Counted from the stretch's first letter, positions 21,845 through 31,754 are shown. The stretch: DNA of 64,000 nucleotides from Sulfuritalea sp. (GCA_030680805.1 JAUXUK010000060.1:1-64000); one strand, 5' to 3'. Notes: generated from the sequence alone by a model not told the origin. Made by a program: numbers and translations.

Positions 21845-22102
21845 ATGCCCTATACATCTGATCTTGTCCATGAACTGAACACCCTGATACGTTTCAATCT
21901 GGAGACCAGTCAGCAGGGCATCAAGGTGCACAAGACCGCCGATCCCGCGGTGATCGAAGCAGTTCGCCGCCTGCACGCCAAGGGCTTGCTGACACAGGTG
22001 GACGGCGGCTATCTGACGGGTCTCGGCAGGGACGCGGCAGAGCATGCCCAAGCCATGCTGACCATACTGACTTCGGACGCCACCGCTGCGGCAACCCCGT
22101 AA
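21845..22102 (+). CDS. TIGR02647 family small protein
   Basis: MPYTSDLVHELNTLIRFNLETSQQGIKVHKTADPAVIEAVRRLHAKGLLTQVDGGYLT. Confidence 0.7.
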   Translation: MPYTSDLVHELNTLIRFNLETSQQGIKVHKTADPAVIEAVRRLHAKGLLTQVDGGYLTGLGRDAAEHAQAMLTILTSDATAAATP

Positions 22103-22113
22103 CGGAATATCGC

Positions 22114-22653
22114 CTAAGGACTTTCGTCGGCGGCGTCGCCGGTTTCGGGCCTGCCTTCGAGCTCGCGCAGTTCCCGGAACAATTCGCGGTAAGCCCGCGG
22201 TGGCTTGCCCTGCTGCGCTTCTTTCAGTGCGTTGCGGCGCAGCTGGCGCAGGTGCTGCATATCCGCATGCGGATAGTCGCGGGCAAGTTCACTGAACACC
22301 GCTTCGTCTTCCATCAAGCGCGTGCGCAGCCTTTCCAGTTGGTGCTGACGGATGTTGGCCGCTTCGGACTTTCCCTTGATTTCGTTCATCGCCGCCTGTA
22401 ACGGAGCGGCATCGATATCGCGCATGATCTTGCCGATGTACTGCATCTGGCGCCGCTTGGCCTCGTGCTTGGTGAAACGCTGGGCATCAAGCAGCGCTTC
22501 GCGCAGCCGTTCCGGCATGTCGATCTTCGCCAGTCGGTCTTTCGACAGCGCCACCAGTTCCGCGCCCAGATCCTGCAGCGCGGTCATCTCCCGCTTCAAT
22601 TGCGATTTGCTGGGGCCGGAATATTCGTCCGGCTCGTTATAGATATCTTCCAC
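22114..22653 (-). CDS. yjgA: DUF615 ribosome-associated protein (YjgA/DarP)
   Basis: MEDIYNEPDEYSGPSKSQLKREMTALQDLGAELVALSKDRLAKI; divergent from pmbA as in many proteobacteria. Confidence 0.92.
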   Translation of the reverse strand: MEDIYNEPDEYSGPSKSQLKREMTALQDLGAELVALSKDRLAKIDMPERLREALLDAQRFTKHEAKRRQMQYIGKIMRDIDAAPLQAAMNEIKGKSEAANIRQHQLERLRTRLMEDEAVFSELARDYPHADMQHLRQLRRNALKEAQQGKPPRAYRELFRELRELEGRPETGDAADESP

Positions 22654-22704
22654 GGTTATGATTATAGCTTCGCGATTCGAGTACCACTCTTAAAGGGTTC
22701 CTGC

Positions 22705-24042
22705 ATGTCCCAAGCTTTTGCTCACTCCCAGGAGACATTGCGCGCATTGGCGCAGGCTGTTCTCGATCATGCCGCCGCCAAGGGCGCCACAGCCTGCGAG
22801 GTTGATGTCTCGGAGGGCTTCGGCCAGTCGGTCAGCGTGCGCCGGCAGGAAGTGGAAACCATCGAATACAACCGCGACAAGGGGCTTGGCGTCTCGGTGT
22901 ATATCGGCCAGCGACGCGGCCATGCCAGCAGCTCGGATTTCTCGCCGGCAGCGCTGAGAGCCTCGGTCGAGGCCGCGCTCTCCATTGCACGATTCACTGC
23001 CGAAGACGATTGCGCCGGCCTGCCCGATGCCAAGCTTCTGGCGAAGCGGAGCATGGATCTGGACCTGTTTCATCCCTGGGACATTTCCGTGGAGGCGGCG
23101 ATCGACATCGCGCGCCGCTGCGAGCAGGCCGCCTTCGATGTCAGCCCGCTGATCAAGAACTCTGAAGGCGCCAGTGTTTCCGCGCAAACTTCCCATTTTG
23201 TTTCCGCCAACAGCCTGGGCTTCATGGATGGCTTTGCCACGTCGCGGCACTATGTGTCCTGCTCGGTGATCGCCGGAGAAGGCGAGGACATGCAGCGCGA
23301 CGATTGGTATACCACCCGTCGCAATGCCGATGGATTTCCCGATGCGGCGCTGATTGGCGACTACGCGGCGCGACGGGCGCTGTCGCGTCTCGGCGCGCGC
23401 AAGCTGAAGACCCGCAAATGCCCGGTAATTTTCGAAGCCCCGCTGGCGTCGGGATTGATCGGCAGTTTTGTGCATGCGGTCTCCGGCGGCGCACTCTATC
23501 GCAAGACATCCTTCCTGCTCGATAGCCTTGGTCGGCAGCTGTTCCCGGAGTTCGTCCAGATCAGCGAACGGCCGCATATCCGCGGTGCTTTCGCGTCCTC
23601 GCCCTTCGACGACGATGGGGTCGCGACCCACGATCGCGAGGTGGTGAAGAACGGTGTGCTGCAAGGCTACTTCCTGTCCACCTACTCGGCGCGCAAGCTG
23701 GGCATGGAGACCACCGGAAACGCCGGTGGCGCACACAATTTGCTGGTTCAGCCCGGGAAGAACGACCTCAAGGGGCTGTTGCGCGAAATGGGCACGGGGC
23801 TGCTGGTCACCGAACTGCTCGGCCAGGGAGTGAATTACGTAACCGGCGACTATTCGCGCGGGGCGGCGGGGTACTGGGTGGACAAGGGCGAGATCGCCTA
23901 TCCGGTGGAAGAAATCACCATAGCCGGCAACCTGCGCGAGATGTTGCGTGGCATTGTCGATATCGGCAATGACATCGAGGTGCGGGGTTCGAAGCAGGTG
24001 GGTTCGGTTCTGGTCGATCGCATGACGATCGCCGGCAACTGA
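22705..24042 (+). CDS. pmbA: Metalloprotease PmbA/TldE
   Basis: 445 aa; VRRQEVETIEYNRDKGLGVSVYIGQRRGHASSSD; divergent from yjgA. Confidence 0.95.
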   Translation: MSQAFAHSQETLRALAQAVLDHAAAKGATACEVDVSEGFGQSVSVRRQEVETIEYNRDKGLGVSVYIGQRRGHASSSDFSPAALRASVEAALSIARFTAEDDCAGLPDAKLLAKRSMDLDLFHPWDISVEAAIDIARRCEQAAFDVSPLIKNSEGASVSAQTSHFVSANSLGFMDGFATSRHYVSCSVIAGEGEDMQRDDWYTTRRNADGFPDAALIGDYAARRALSRLGARKLKTRKCPVIFEAPLASGLIGSFVHAVSGGALYRKTSFLLDSLGRQLFPEFVQISERPHIRGAFASSPFDDDGVATHDREVVKNGVLQGYFLSTYSARKLGMETTGNAGGAHNLLVQPGKNDLKGLLREMGTGLLVTELLGQGVNYVTGDYSRGAAGYWVDKGEIAYPVEEITIAGNLREMLRGIVDIGNDIEVRGSKQVGSVLVDRMTIAGN

Positions 24043-24188
24043 GTCGGCGCCTGAGAGAAACCGAAAGCCGGCGCTTGCCGGCCCGCGTCCCTGGATACCG
24101 TCCCTTGAGGGACATAAAGCGGAATCCCCGGCAGACAGAGTCCGATATGGCGAAGCAACGCCGCCCGGCAAAATCCCGGCAATCCGGC

Positions 24189-24216
24189 TTGACCGCAAAG
24201 CAGGGTTTGATATGCT
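24189..24216 (+). promoter_or_regulatory. Putative sigma70 promoter of the PilZ-domain gene
   Basis: TTGACC (24189-24194), 16 nt, TATGCT (24211-24216). Confidence 0.5.
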
Positions 24217-24380
24217 AATAGCCCCATTTCCGGTAGAGTTCGGGACGCAGTCTTTGATCCGCCTCCTTTGGAGCCGCCGCCATACGAGCCGCGGGCCATG
24301 TCCGATCCCGCCACAGGAGTTTCCCGAACAATCTCGCTGCATCGCCGTGTTGATAGCAGCATGCTGGAAGGTAGAACGCC

Positions 24381-25295
24381 CTGAAATCATTTCTTGGAAT
24401 CTCTCTTGGGGAACACGCTTCGCAAAACGATGACGCGGAAGCGGTCAGTGCCCCGCGGAAGCTGGACCTCAACAAGCTGAAGACGCTGATCGATTTTTTC
24501 CCGATCGGGAAGAAGCTCTCCTATTCCCCCGAGTACAAGAAGGAAATAGTTTTCGACACGCTTGTGGTCGCCTACTGCGTGAACGGGAGTTTTGTCTATT
24601 CCGGGGAGTCGATCGATCGCGATTCCGATGGTTATCCGACCATGTTCCACACCGACGAAAACAAGGAGCGCATCCCGGTTTCGCGTGTCAAGCTGTTGCA
24701 ACTGCTGGTTCCGGATACGACCGAGCTTGAACTGAAGCTCGATTACGCGCGGCGAGCGCTTATCGGCCGCGGGCGGCAATTCATCAAGGGCAACTCCATC
24801 TCCCTGATTTCCAAGGCGGGGACCCGGGGGGTGTCGACCATCGATACCGAGGTGGCGAAGAATTTCATTCTGAAGGATGGTCCTTACGCCAACACGCAGA
24901 TGATCCTGCTTACGCCGGAACTGTCCAGCCTGACGGTTACCGATCAGCGGAAAAAGGCTCGCGCAAAAACATCCGTTCCCGTCAGGGTGTCGTTGGCGGA
25001 CGGGAGGTTGCCGGGGTCCTACACGATTGCCGATATTTCCGATGGCGCCGTGCGCATCCGGGTGCGAGACCGAGATACAACGATGCCGGAAGTGAACCGG
25101 GGCGACGAAGTGTTTCTTGACATCGATCTGGGTGAGTCGGAACGGCACTACACCATCAAGGGATCAGTCTTTCGTCGCTCGGCGGAGACGTGCATCATCC
25201 AGTTGGAAGGGCTCCTGAACGACGGCCGATTTGGCAGTTTCAGTCCGCTCGACATGCTGGAGCTGAAGGCGGGCTTGCTCAACTACGGCGAGTGA
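24381..25295 (+). CDS. PilZ-domain-like protein, probable CTG start (supplied track starts at GTG 24564)
   Basis: Frame open from stop TAG at 24372; GGAAGG RBS-like sequence before CTG; RKKAR...DISDG PilZ-like segment. Confidence 0.65.
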   Translation: MKSFLGISLGEHASQNDDAEAVSAPRKLDLNKLKTLIDFFPIGKKLSYSPEYKKEIVFDTLVVAYCVNGSFVYSGESIDRDSDGYPTMFHTDENKERIPVSRVKLLQLLVPDTTELELKLDYARRALIGRGRQFIKGNSISLISKAGTRGVSTIDTEVAKNFILKDGPYANTQMILLTPELSSLTVTDQRKKARAKTSVPVRVSLADGRLPGSYTIADISDGAVRIRVRDRDTTMPEVNRGDEVFLDIDLGESERHYTIKGSVFRRSAETCIIQLEGLLNDGRFGSFSPLDMLELKAGLLNYGE

Positions 25296-25353
25296 ACCGT
25301 AGCTGATTGCATCCCGCAGTTTCCCGCGGTTTCCCGAAGTTTTCCGCAGGCCC

Positions 25354-26694
25354 TCAGGGTGAGCGCGCGCTGTCGACATCAGCCAGGTTCCGCTCGTCGA
25401 CGTAGACCCTCGCGGACTCGACCTCCTCGCGCGCGAAGCAGGTCACAATGACGTTGCTGTGCACGGCTGCCTTTGAGAGAACCTCGACGGCGCAGCGGCC
25501 GTAGGCGCTTTCGATGGTGGCCAGCAAATTGCGGGCATAGGGGCTGGCAAGTTTTCCGTCAAGAATCAGGTTGGCCAGCATCACGCCGCCCGGCTTCAGT
25601 GCGCGGCGCGTGTCGCGCCAGAATTCGCGCGTGACGAGATGGCCGGGGATCGAGGTACGCGCGCTATAGACATCCACCACCAAGGCGTCATAACGGCGCG
25701 CGGTCTCGATCACGAAGCGGCGCGCGTCGGCGGCGACGAACTCGCCACGCGCCGCTTCGCGCAGGAAATCGCGTTCGGCGATTTCGCGGATGGCCGGGTC
25801 GATGTCTACGTAGGTGTAGCGGTTGGCGGGCTCGCGGTGGGACAGCGTGAATCCGCCCGCGCCCAGCACCAGAATGTCGCGGTCGCGGAAACCAAGATCG
25901 TCGAGCAGGACATGCCGCAGGTGCCGCACGTAGCGCGTATAGAGGGGCGGCTCGCTGCTGTCCATCAGCGACGCCACCTGATTGTTCACGCGGAAGACGC
26001 GAGGCGACCGCATGCCTTCCCGCGTCACGATTTCGACCTCGTAATCGGCATAGGCCGTGTCGGCACGCTGGCGGTCACCGAGATTTGCGGCGATGCTGAT
26101 GCCGGTCACGCCCGCCAGCAAGCCCGCTGCCAGCGGTCGAGGACGCTGTACCAGTGCGGCGCCGCCGACCAGCATCACCGCGCCGAGCAGCACGGCAGCC
26201 CACACGCCGAACAATTGCATGACGCCCAGCGAGAGGGTGACCGAGCCGAGAAATGAACCGAGGGTCGACCAGTAGAGCGCCCGGCCCGCGGCTTCTCCGC
26301 TGCGCTGCGCGTGCATCAGGTTGGTCAGTATCGGCACCGTCTGTCCCAGCAGCCAGGCCAGCGGACACAGTATTGCACCGACAAAAATCAGGTAGGCCAT
26401 GGCCGCCGGCGCATTGGCAAAGATGGCGTTGACACTGCCTCCCGCGAGACCGGCGCCCATCAGTGCCGCGGAGATCAGGAAATTGCGCGCCACAACCGTT
26501 CGGTAGCCTGCCGCGACGCGGCTGCCGGAGTGGTAGCCGAGAGCGAGGGCCAGCAGGAACAGGCCGATGGTCGGTGCCGTGATGACGATGGAACTGCCGA
26601 CATGGGGAATCAGCCGCCGCAGGGCGATGATTTCGGCGCCGAGCGAGCAATAGCCCTCGATGAAAACGATGGTGAACAACAAGCGTGGCGACAT
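25354..26694 (-). CDS. Membrane-bound spermidine synthase-like / SAM-dependent methyltransferase fold protein
   Basis: N-terminal TM helices, then DILVLGAGGFTLSHREPANRYTYVDIDPAIREIAERDF. Confidence 0.75.
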   Translation of the reverse strand: MSPRLLFTIVFIEGYCSLGAEIIALRRLIPHVGSSIVITAPTIGLFLLALALGYHSGSRVAAGYRTVVARNFLISAALMGAGLAGGSVNAIFANAPAAMAYLIFVGAILCPLAWLLGQTVPILTNLMHAQRSGEAAGRALYWSTLGSFLGSVTLSLGVMQLFGVWAAVLLGAVMLVGGAALVQRPRPLAAGLLAGVTGISIAANLGDRQRADTAYADYEVEIVTREGMRSPRVFRVNNQVASLMDSSEPPLYTRYVRHLRHVLLDDLGFRDRDILVLGAGGFTLSHREPANRYTYVDIDPAIREIAERDFLREAARGEFVAADARRFVIETARRYDALVVDVYSARTSIPGHLVTREFWRDTRRALKPGGVMLANLILDGKLASPYARNLLATIESAYGRCAVEVLSKAAVHSNVIVTCFAREEVESARVYVDERNLADVDSARSP

Positions 26695-26883
26695 GGGGAC
26701 GATACGGGTAGCGAGGTTTGCGACTTTACCCCAACTAAAACTCGGCGCTGGCGATACGGCGATACGGCGTAGCGGTTCTCTGCGCCGTAAAATGCAGTGC
26801 CATGCCCATTTCGATCAACTCCCCGTCAGTCAAGGTATCCATCGTGCTGCCATTTCCCTGCGCCGAGAGTGGCTGACCTTGCC

Positions 26884-28023
26884 ATGAGCAGTTTGCCGCT
26901 CGTTGAGTGGACCGAGGACGGCGCGGCGCGGTCTGCCCGCTGGCATTCCGAAGGCGGGGCGCCGGCGCCGAAACGCGTGGTCGTTGCCGATGATCGCATC
27001 ACGGCCGACGCTGCCTATCGATTGGCGTGCGAAGGCACTGCCTTGCTGTGGCGGGGCGATTTCAACAATGCGCGCCAGTTGCTGCAGGCCATGGCGCGGC
27101 GCGTCGATCGCAAGCCGCGCAAAGCGGCGGCATCGACAACGGCTCCGGCCGAGGCTTTCCATTTCTACCGTCAGGCGCAATCGCTGCGTGCACGCACCCT
27201 GGGCATGCTGTTGCTGCCCTTCGATGGCGACTACCGGCTGCCGCTGCGACGGGCGCCCGACGTGCGTCAGGCCTGCGTCGAAGCCTATGGCGATGGTGCC
27301 GCGCCATTCGTCGCGTCGTTGAGGGAATTGCTGGGCCTGATCGGTGCGCACGAATGGCGCAAGAAGGGTGTCGAGGTGCCGGCACTGGGCCAGCGTATCC
27401 ATCCGCATTACGGCGTCTTTGCTCCGGTGCGCGGCGAGTATGTCGGCCTGGTGGCCGCGGCGCCGCTGCCGTCCGGATGCACGCTGGCTTTCGACATTGG
27501 CACCGGCACCGGCGTCCTCGCCGCGGTGCTTGCGCGGCGGGGCATCGCGCGCATCGTTGCCACCGACCAGGATCCCCGGGCGCTGGCGTGCGCTCGCGAG
27601 AATATCGAACGCCTCGGGCTGGCGGCGCAGGTGGACGTGGTGGCGGCCGATCTGTTCCCGCCGGGCCGCGCGTCGCTGGTGGTGTGCAACCCGCCATGGG
27701 TTCCGGCCCGCGCCGGTTCTCCGCTCGAGCGCGCCGTCTACGACCCCGACTGCCGCATGCTGATGGGATTCATCAAGGGCCTTGCGGCGCATCTGGAGCC
27801 GGGCGGCGAAGGCTGGCTGGTGCTCTCCGACATTGCCGAGCATCTGGGTTTGCGCTCGCGCGCCGAACTGCTGGCTGCCTTCGATGAGGCAGGCCTCGAC
27901 GTGGCGGGGCGGATCGACGCCAAGCCCGGCCATCCGCGTACCGCAGACACCACCGATCCGCTGCATGCCGCACGTGCCGCGGAACTGACTTCGCTTTGGT
28001 GCCTGACGGTGAGGAACGGGTAG
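26884..28023 (+). CDS. Class I SAM-dependent methyltransferase
   Basis: LAFDIGTGTGVLAAVLARRGIARIVATDQDPRALACAREN ... VVCNPPWVPA. Confidence 0.85.
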   Translation: MSSLPLVEWTEDGAARSARWHSEGGAPAPKRVVVADDRITADAAYRLACEGTALLWRGDFNNARQLLQAMARRVDRKPRKAAASTTAPAEAFHFYRQAQSLRARTLGMLLLPFDGDYRLPLRRAPDVRQACVEAYGDGAAPFVASLRELLGLIGAHEWRKKGVEVPALGQRIHPHYGVFAPVRGEYVGLVAAAPLPSGCTLAFDIGTGTGVLAAVLARRGIARIVATDQDPRALACARENIERLGLAAQVDVVAADLFPPGRASLVVCNPPWVPARAGSPLERAVYDPDCRMLMGFIKGLAAHLEPGGEGWLVLSDIAEHLGLRSRAELLAAFDEAGLDVAGRIDAKPGHPRTADTTDPLHAARAAELTSLWCLTVRNG

Positions 28024-28043
28024 AATCGATCAGACCTAAAGCA

Positions 28044-31000
28044 ATGCAAGAGATGATGCCGCTCGAGGACAGCAAGCAACTCTTTCCGCGCAAGTTCTGG
28101 CCGACGCTGGTCATGTTCCTTGTGCTGGTCATTGTTTTTGGCGTCTACGTCGACTCCGAAAAGCAGATTGATCGTGCCAACGATCAGCGGCATTTTTCCC
28201 TGTTGCTCGCCCAGCAACTGCGGCAGTCGTCGGATGATCTGACCCGCATGGCCCGCACCTATGTGGTCACCGGTGACCCGCGCCACAAGAAGTACTACCA
28301 GGACATACTGGATATTCGCAACGGTAAAGCGCCGCGGCCGGAAGGCTATCTTTATGCTTACTGGGATCTGGTGCTGGCGGCAGGAAGGGCCCCGCAGACG
28401 AGTAGTGGGCCGGCGATAGCCTTGCTCGAGCTGATGCGTCAGGCGGGATTTACTGAAGTCGAATTGCAGAAGCTGGCCGAGGCCAAGTCGAATTCCGACG
28501 GGCTGACGGTCATCGAGTTCGAGGCCATGAAACTGGCCGAGGGCTCGGGTCCCGCTGCCGCGGTAGCCCGTACCAGAGCGCTCATGATGATGCACGACGC
28601 CAGCTACCATCAAGCCAAGGCGGCCATCATGAAGCCGATCAACGAGGCCTATCGGATGATGGACACGCGCACCGCCGATCAGGTGCTGGCGGCTGAGCGC
28701 ACCGCCGTTCTGTTCCGCTTCGTGTTCATTTTTTTCTTTCTCGGCGCTGCGTTCATGCTCTGGCGGGCGCGTGCCGCCCTGCACGCGACGCTGGGAGGAT
28801 CGGCAGACGAGATTCACGCGCACATCTTCGGAATCGGCCGGGGTAATTTTTCTTCGTCCATCATGGTCCCTGCCGGAATGGAGGAAAGCGTGCTCGCTGG
28901 TTTGTCTGCCATGCAGGACAGGCTGAAGGCGGACCAGACGGCGCGCGAAGTGGCCAATACCGAATTGCGCCTGTCGCAGGAGAGGTTTTTGACGGCCTTC
29001 AGTTCCTGCCCGGTCGCGGCATCGATAGCCGCAGCGGACGACGGGCGTTTCATGGAGGCCAACGACAATTACGAACGGGATTTCGGCTGGCCCAGAAGCG
29101 AGCTGATCGGCAGGACCTCGGTGGAGGTCGGCATCTGGCCGGATCAGGCGACGCGCGCACCGTGGGCCGAGGCGATTCGCCGCGAAGGCCGGCTGGTCAA
29201 CTACGAGACGGTCTGGATGCACAAGAATGGCGAGCGGCGCAATGTCAGCCTGTCGGCCGAGACTACCGAGCTCAACGGCAAGACCTGCATCCTGGCCTAT
29301 GCCACCGATATCACGGCGCGCAAGCGGGCCGAGCAGGCACTGGTGTCCAGCGAAACGCGGTTGCGCGCCGTGCTGGATGGCGTGCAGAGCGGTGTGGTGA
29401 CGATTACCGAGAACGGCATCGTCGAATCCTTCAACCAATCCGCCGAACGGATGTTCGGTTACGGCGCGGACGAGGTCGTCGGCAGGAATGTCGCCATGCT
29501 GATGCCGGCGCCTTACAGTGCGGCGCACGACGGGTATCTCGAGAACTACCGCCGCAGCGGCATCCGCAAGGTCATCGGCTTCAGTCGCGATGTTATCGCC
29601 CGACGCAAGGACGGCTCAACATTTCCGATCGAGCTGGGCGTCACCGAGACGTTCCTGAACGGGACGAGGTTCTTCATCGGCAGCGTCAGCGACATCAGTT
29701 TTCGCAGGAAGGCCGAGGCCGAGCTGCGCATCGCGGCGACGGCCTTTGAATCCCAGGAGGGCATGGTCGTCACCGATCCCGCCGGCGTGATCCTGCGGGT
29801 CAACAAGGCGTTCACGGAAATATCGGGCTACACCGCCGAAGAGGTCATCGGTCAGACGCCGCGCCTGCTGAAGTCCGGCCGCCACGACGCCGCGTTCTAT
29901 GCCGCGATGTGGGAGAGCCTCGCCAGCACGGGAGCATGGCAGGGAGAAGTCTGGGACCGGCGCAAGAACGGCGAGATATATCCAAAGTGGCTGACCATCT
30001 CCGCGGTAAAGGGCGATGACGGGGTCGTAACCCACTATGTCGGCACGCATCAGGACATCACCGAGCGCAAGAATGCGGAGGAAAGAATCAAGGAACTGGC
30101 CTTCTTCGATTCCCTTACTCGCCTGCCCAACCGCACGCTTCTGATGGATCGCCTGAAGCAGGCCATGACCGCCGGTAACCGCAACGGGACGTTCGGTGCC
30201 GTGCTGTTCATCGACCTCGATCATTTCAAGACGCTGAACGATACCCTGGGCCATGACAAGGGCGACCTGCTGCTGCAGCAGGTGGCGCAGCGTCTCGCGG
30301 CCAGCGTGCGCGAGGGTGACACCGTGGCGCGGCTGGGCGGCGACGAGTTCGTGGTGGTGCTGGGCAGCCTGAACAAGACCGCCGGGGAGGCCGCCAACGA
30401 GACCGAAGCCGTGGGAGAAAAGATTCTCGCTGTCCTCAATCAGACCTATCTGCTCGGGGATATTGATTACCGCAGCACGGCGAGCATCGGCGCCACCCTG
30501 TTTCGCGGGCATGAGACCTCCATTGAGGATTTGCTGAAACAGGCCGACCTCGCCATGTACAAGTCCAAGGCAACCGGGCGCAATGGCCTGCATTTTTTCG
30601 ATCCGGCGATGCAGACGGTGGTGGTCGAGCGAGTCGCACTGGAAATGGGTTTGCGCACGGCCATCGAGGGCAATCAGCTCCTGCTCCATTACCAGGCCCA
30701 GGTGGGCGCAGCGGGACGCGTCACGGGGGCCGAAGCCCTGGTGCGCTGGCGGCATCCCGAGCGCGGCATGGTGTCTCCCGCCGAGTTCATCCCCCTGGCC
30801 GAAGAAACCGGGCTGATCCTGCCTTTGGGCCAATGGGTGCTGGAAACCGCCTGCGCCCAGCTTGCGCAGTGGGCAATCCGGCCGGAAATGGCCCATCTCA
30901 CGCTGGCCGTGAATGTGAGTGCGCAGGAGTTCCGCGACCCCGACTTTGTCTTGAAGGTGGTGGCGATCCTCAATCAGACCGGCGCCAACCCGAATCGGCT

Positions 31001-31394
31001 CAAGCTGGAACTGACCGAAAGCCTGCTGGTGGACAATGTGGAGGACGTCATCGAAACGATGTTTGCGCTGAAGGCCCGGGGCGTGGGCTTTTCGCTGGAC
31101 GATTTCGGCACCGGCTATTCCTCGCTGTCCTATCTGAAGCGCCTGCCGCTGGACCAGTTGAAGATCGACCAGTCGTTTGTGCGCGACATCCTCATCGACC
31201 CGAACGACGCCGCGATTGCCCGGACCATCGTGGCGCTGGCCGAAAGCCTCGGACTGGGCGTGATCGCCGAGGGCGTCGAGACTGAAACGCAGCGCGCCTT
31301 CCTCGCCAGTGCGGGCTGCCAGGCTTACCAGGGCTATTTCTTCAGCAGACCGCTGCCGGTCGAGGGCTTCGAGGAGTTTGCGCGCCGGGTTTGA
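28044..31394 (+). CDS. Membrane PAS-GGDEF-EAL protein
   Basis: TM helices, multiple PAS domains, RLGGDEFVVVL and GAEALVRWRHP motifs. Confidence 0.92.
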   Translation: MQEMMPLEDSKQLFPRKFWPTLVMFLVLVIVFGVYVDSEKQIDRANDQRHFSLLLAQQLRQSSDDLTRMARTYVVTGDPRHKKYYQDILDIRNGKAPRPEGYLYAYWDLVLAAGRAPQTSSGPAIALLELMRQAGFTEVELQKLAEAKSNSDGLTVIEFEAMKLAEGSGPAAAVARTRALMMMHDASYHQAKAAIMKPINEAYRMMDTRTADQVLAAERTAVLFRFVFIFFFLGAAFMLWRARAALHATLGGSADEIHAHIFGIGRGNFSSSIMVPAGMEESVLAGLSAMQDRLKADQTAREVANTELRLSQERFLTAFSSCPVAASIAAADDGRFMEANDNYERDFGWPRSELIGRTSVEVGIWPDQATRAPWAEAIRREGRLVNYETVWMHKNGERRNVSLSAETTELNGKTCILAYATDITARKRAEQALVSSETRLRAVLDGVQSGVVTITENGIVESFNQSAERMFGYGADEVVGRNVAMLMPAPYSAAHDGYLENYRRSGIRKVIGFSRDVIARRKDGSTFPIELGVTETFLNGTRFFIGSVSDISFRRKAEAELRIAATAFESQEGMVVTDPAGVILRVNKAFTEISGYTAEEVIGQTPRLLKSGRHDAAFYAAMWESLASTGAWQGEVWDRRKNGEIYPKWLTISAVKGDDGVVTHYVGTHQDITERKNAEERIKELAFFDSLTRLPNRTLLMDRLKQAMTAGNRNGTFGAVLFIDLDHFKTLNDTLGHDKGDLLLQQVAQRLAASVREGDTVARLGGDEFVVVLGSLNKTAGEAANETEAVGEKILAVLNQTYLLGDIDYRSTASIGATLFRGHETSIEDLLKQADLAMYKSKATGRNGLHFFDPAMQTVVVERVALEMGLRTAIEGNQLLLHYQAQVGAAGRVTGAEALVRWRHPERGMVSPAEFIPLAEETGLILPLGQWVLETACAQLAQWAIRPEMAHLTLAVNVSAQEFRDPDFVLKVVAILNQTGANPNRLKLELTESLLVDNVEDVIETMFALKARGVGFSLDDFGTGYSSLSYLKRLPLDQLKIDQSFVRDILIDPNDAAIARTIVALAESLGLGVIAEGVETETQRAFLASAGCQAYQGYFFSRPLPVEGFEEFARRV

Positions 31395-31440
31395 GATGCC
31401 CCGGGCACACTGCCGGGTGGTCGGCGGTTCACTGATGTCC

Positions 31441-31467
31441 TAAGGTTTCTCCGCAAAGTGCCGTAAC
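31441..31467 (+). promoter_or_regulatory. Candidate sigma28 (FliA) promoter
   Basis: TAAGGTTT-N11-GCCGTAAC versus consensus TAAAGTTT-N11-GCCGATAA. Confidence 0.5.
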
Positions 31468-31498
31468 AGTAGTACTGACTACGCAGGAGCGCCGGAAC

Positions 31499-31645
31499 AT
31501 GAAATTCAAGGTGAATTACAAGGGAATCCAGAAGTACATCGGCCAGTTGGAATTGGCCAATGCTTATCTGGCGAAGCACTGGGGCTCGGTTTCGAGGGCC
31601 TATGAACTTGGAGTCAAGCTGGAGCTTGTGCAGCAAGGCAGATAA
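31499..31645 (+). CDS. 48-aa hypothetical small protein, absent from the supplied ORF track
   Basis: RBS AGGAG then MKFKVNYKGIQKYIGQLELANAYLAKHWGSVSRAYELGVKLELVQQGR*; own candidate promoter and terminator. Confidence 0.65.
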   Translation: MKFKVNYKGIQKYIGQLELANAYLAKHWGSVSRAYELGVKLELVQQGR

Positions 31646-31686
31646 AGGAGCCCCCGGTCTTGCGCGCAGAAGCATTCCCCGAGCCC

Positions 31687-31724
31687 CCAAAAACAAACCC
31701 CGCCATGGCGGGGTTTGTTTTTGG
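31687..31724. terminator. Bidirectional intrinsic terminator, 38-bp perfect palindrome
   Basis: CCAAAAACAAACCCCGCCATGGCGGGGTTTGTTTTTGG between convergent sORF and dctP. Confidence 0.92.
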
Positions 31725-31754
31725 CGCCGGCCATTGCTGACCGGATCAATCGCC

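Noticed and set aside
24120-24180. sigma28 promoter (TAAAGCGG...CCGATATG) upstream of the PilZ gene
   Set aside because: Spacing is about 18 nt rather than 11, so it is not a valid FliA promoter.
24043-24380. c-di-GMP (GEMM) riboswitch before the PilZ gene
   Set aside because: CGCAAAGC is present but overlaps the -35 region and the rest of the GEMM core is missing.
22690-24390. 566-aa minus-strand ORF antisense to pmbA
   Set aside because: No recognisable domain; pmbA on the plus strand is clear.
27738-29528. 596-aa minus-strand ORF antisense to the methyltransferase and GGDEF-EAL genes
   Set aside because: Shadow ORF with no family features.
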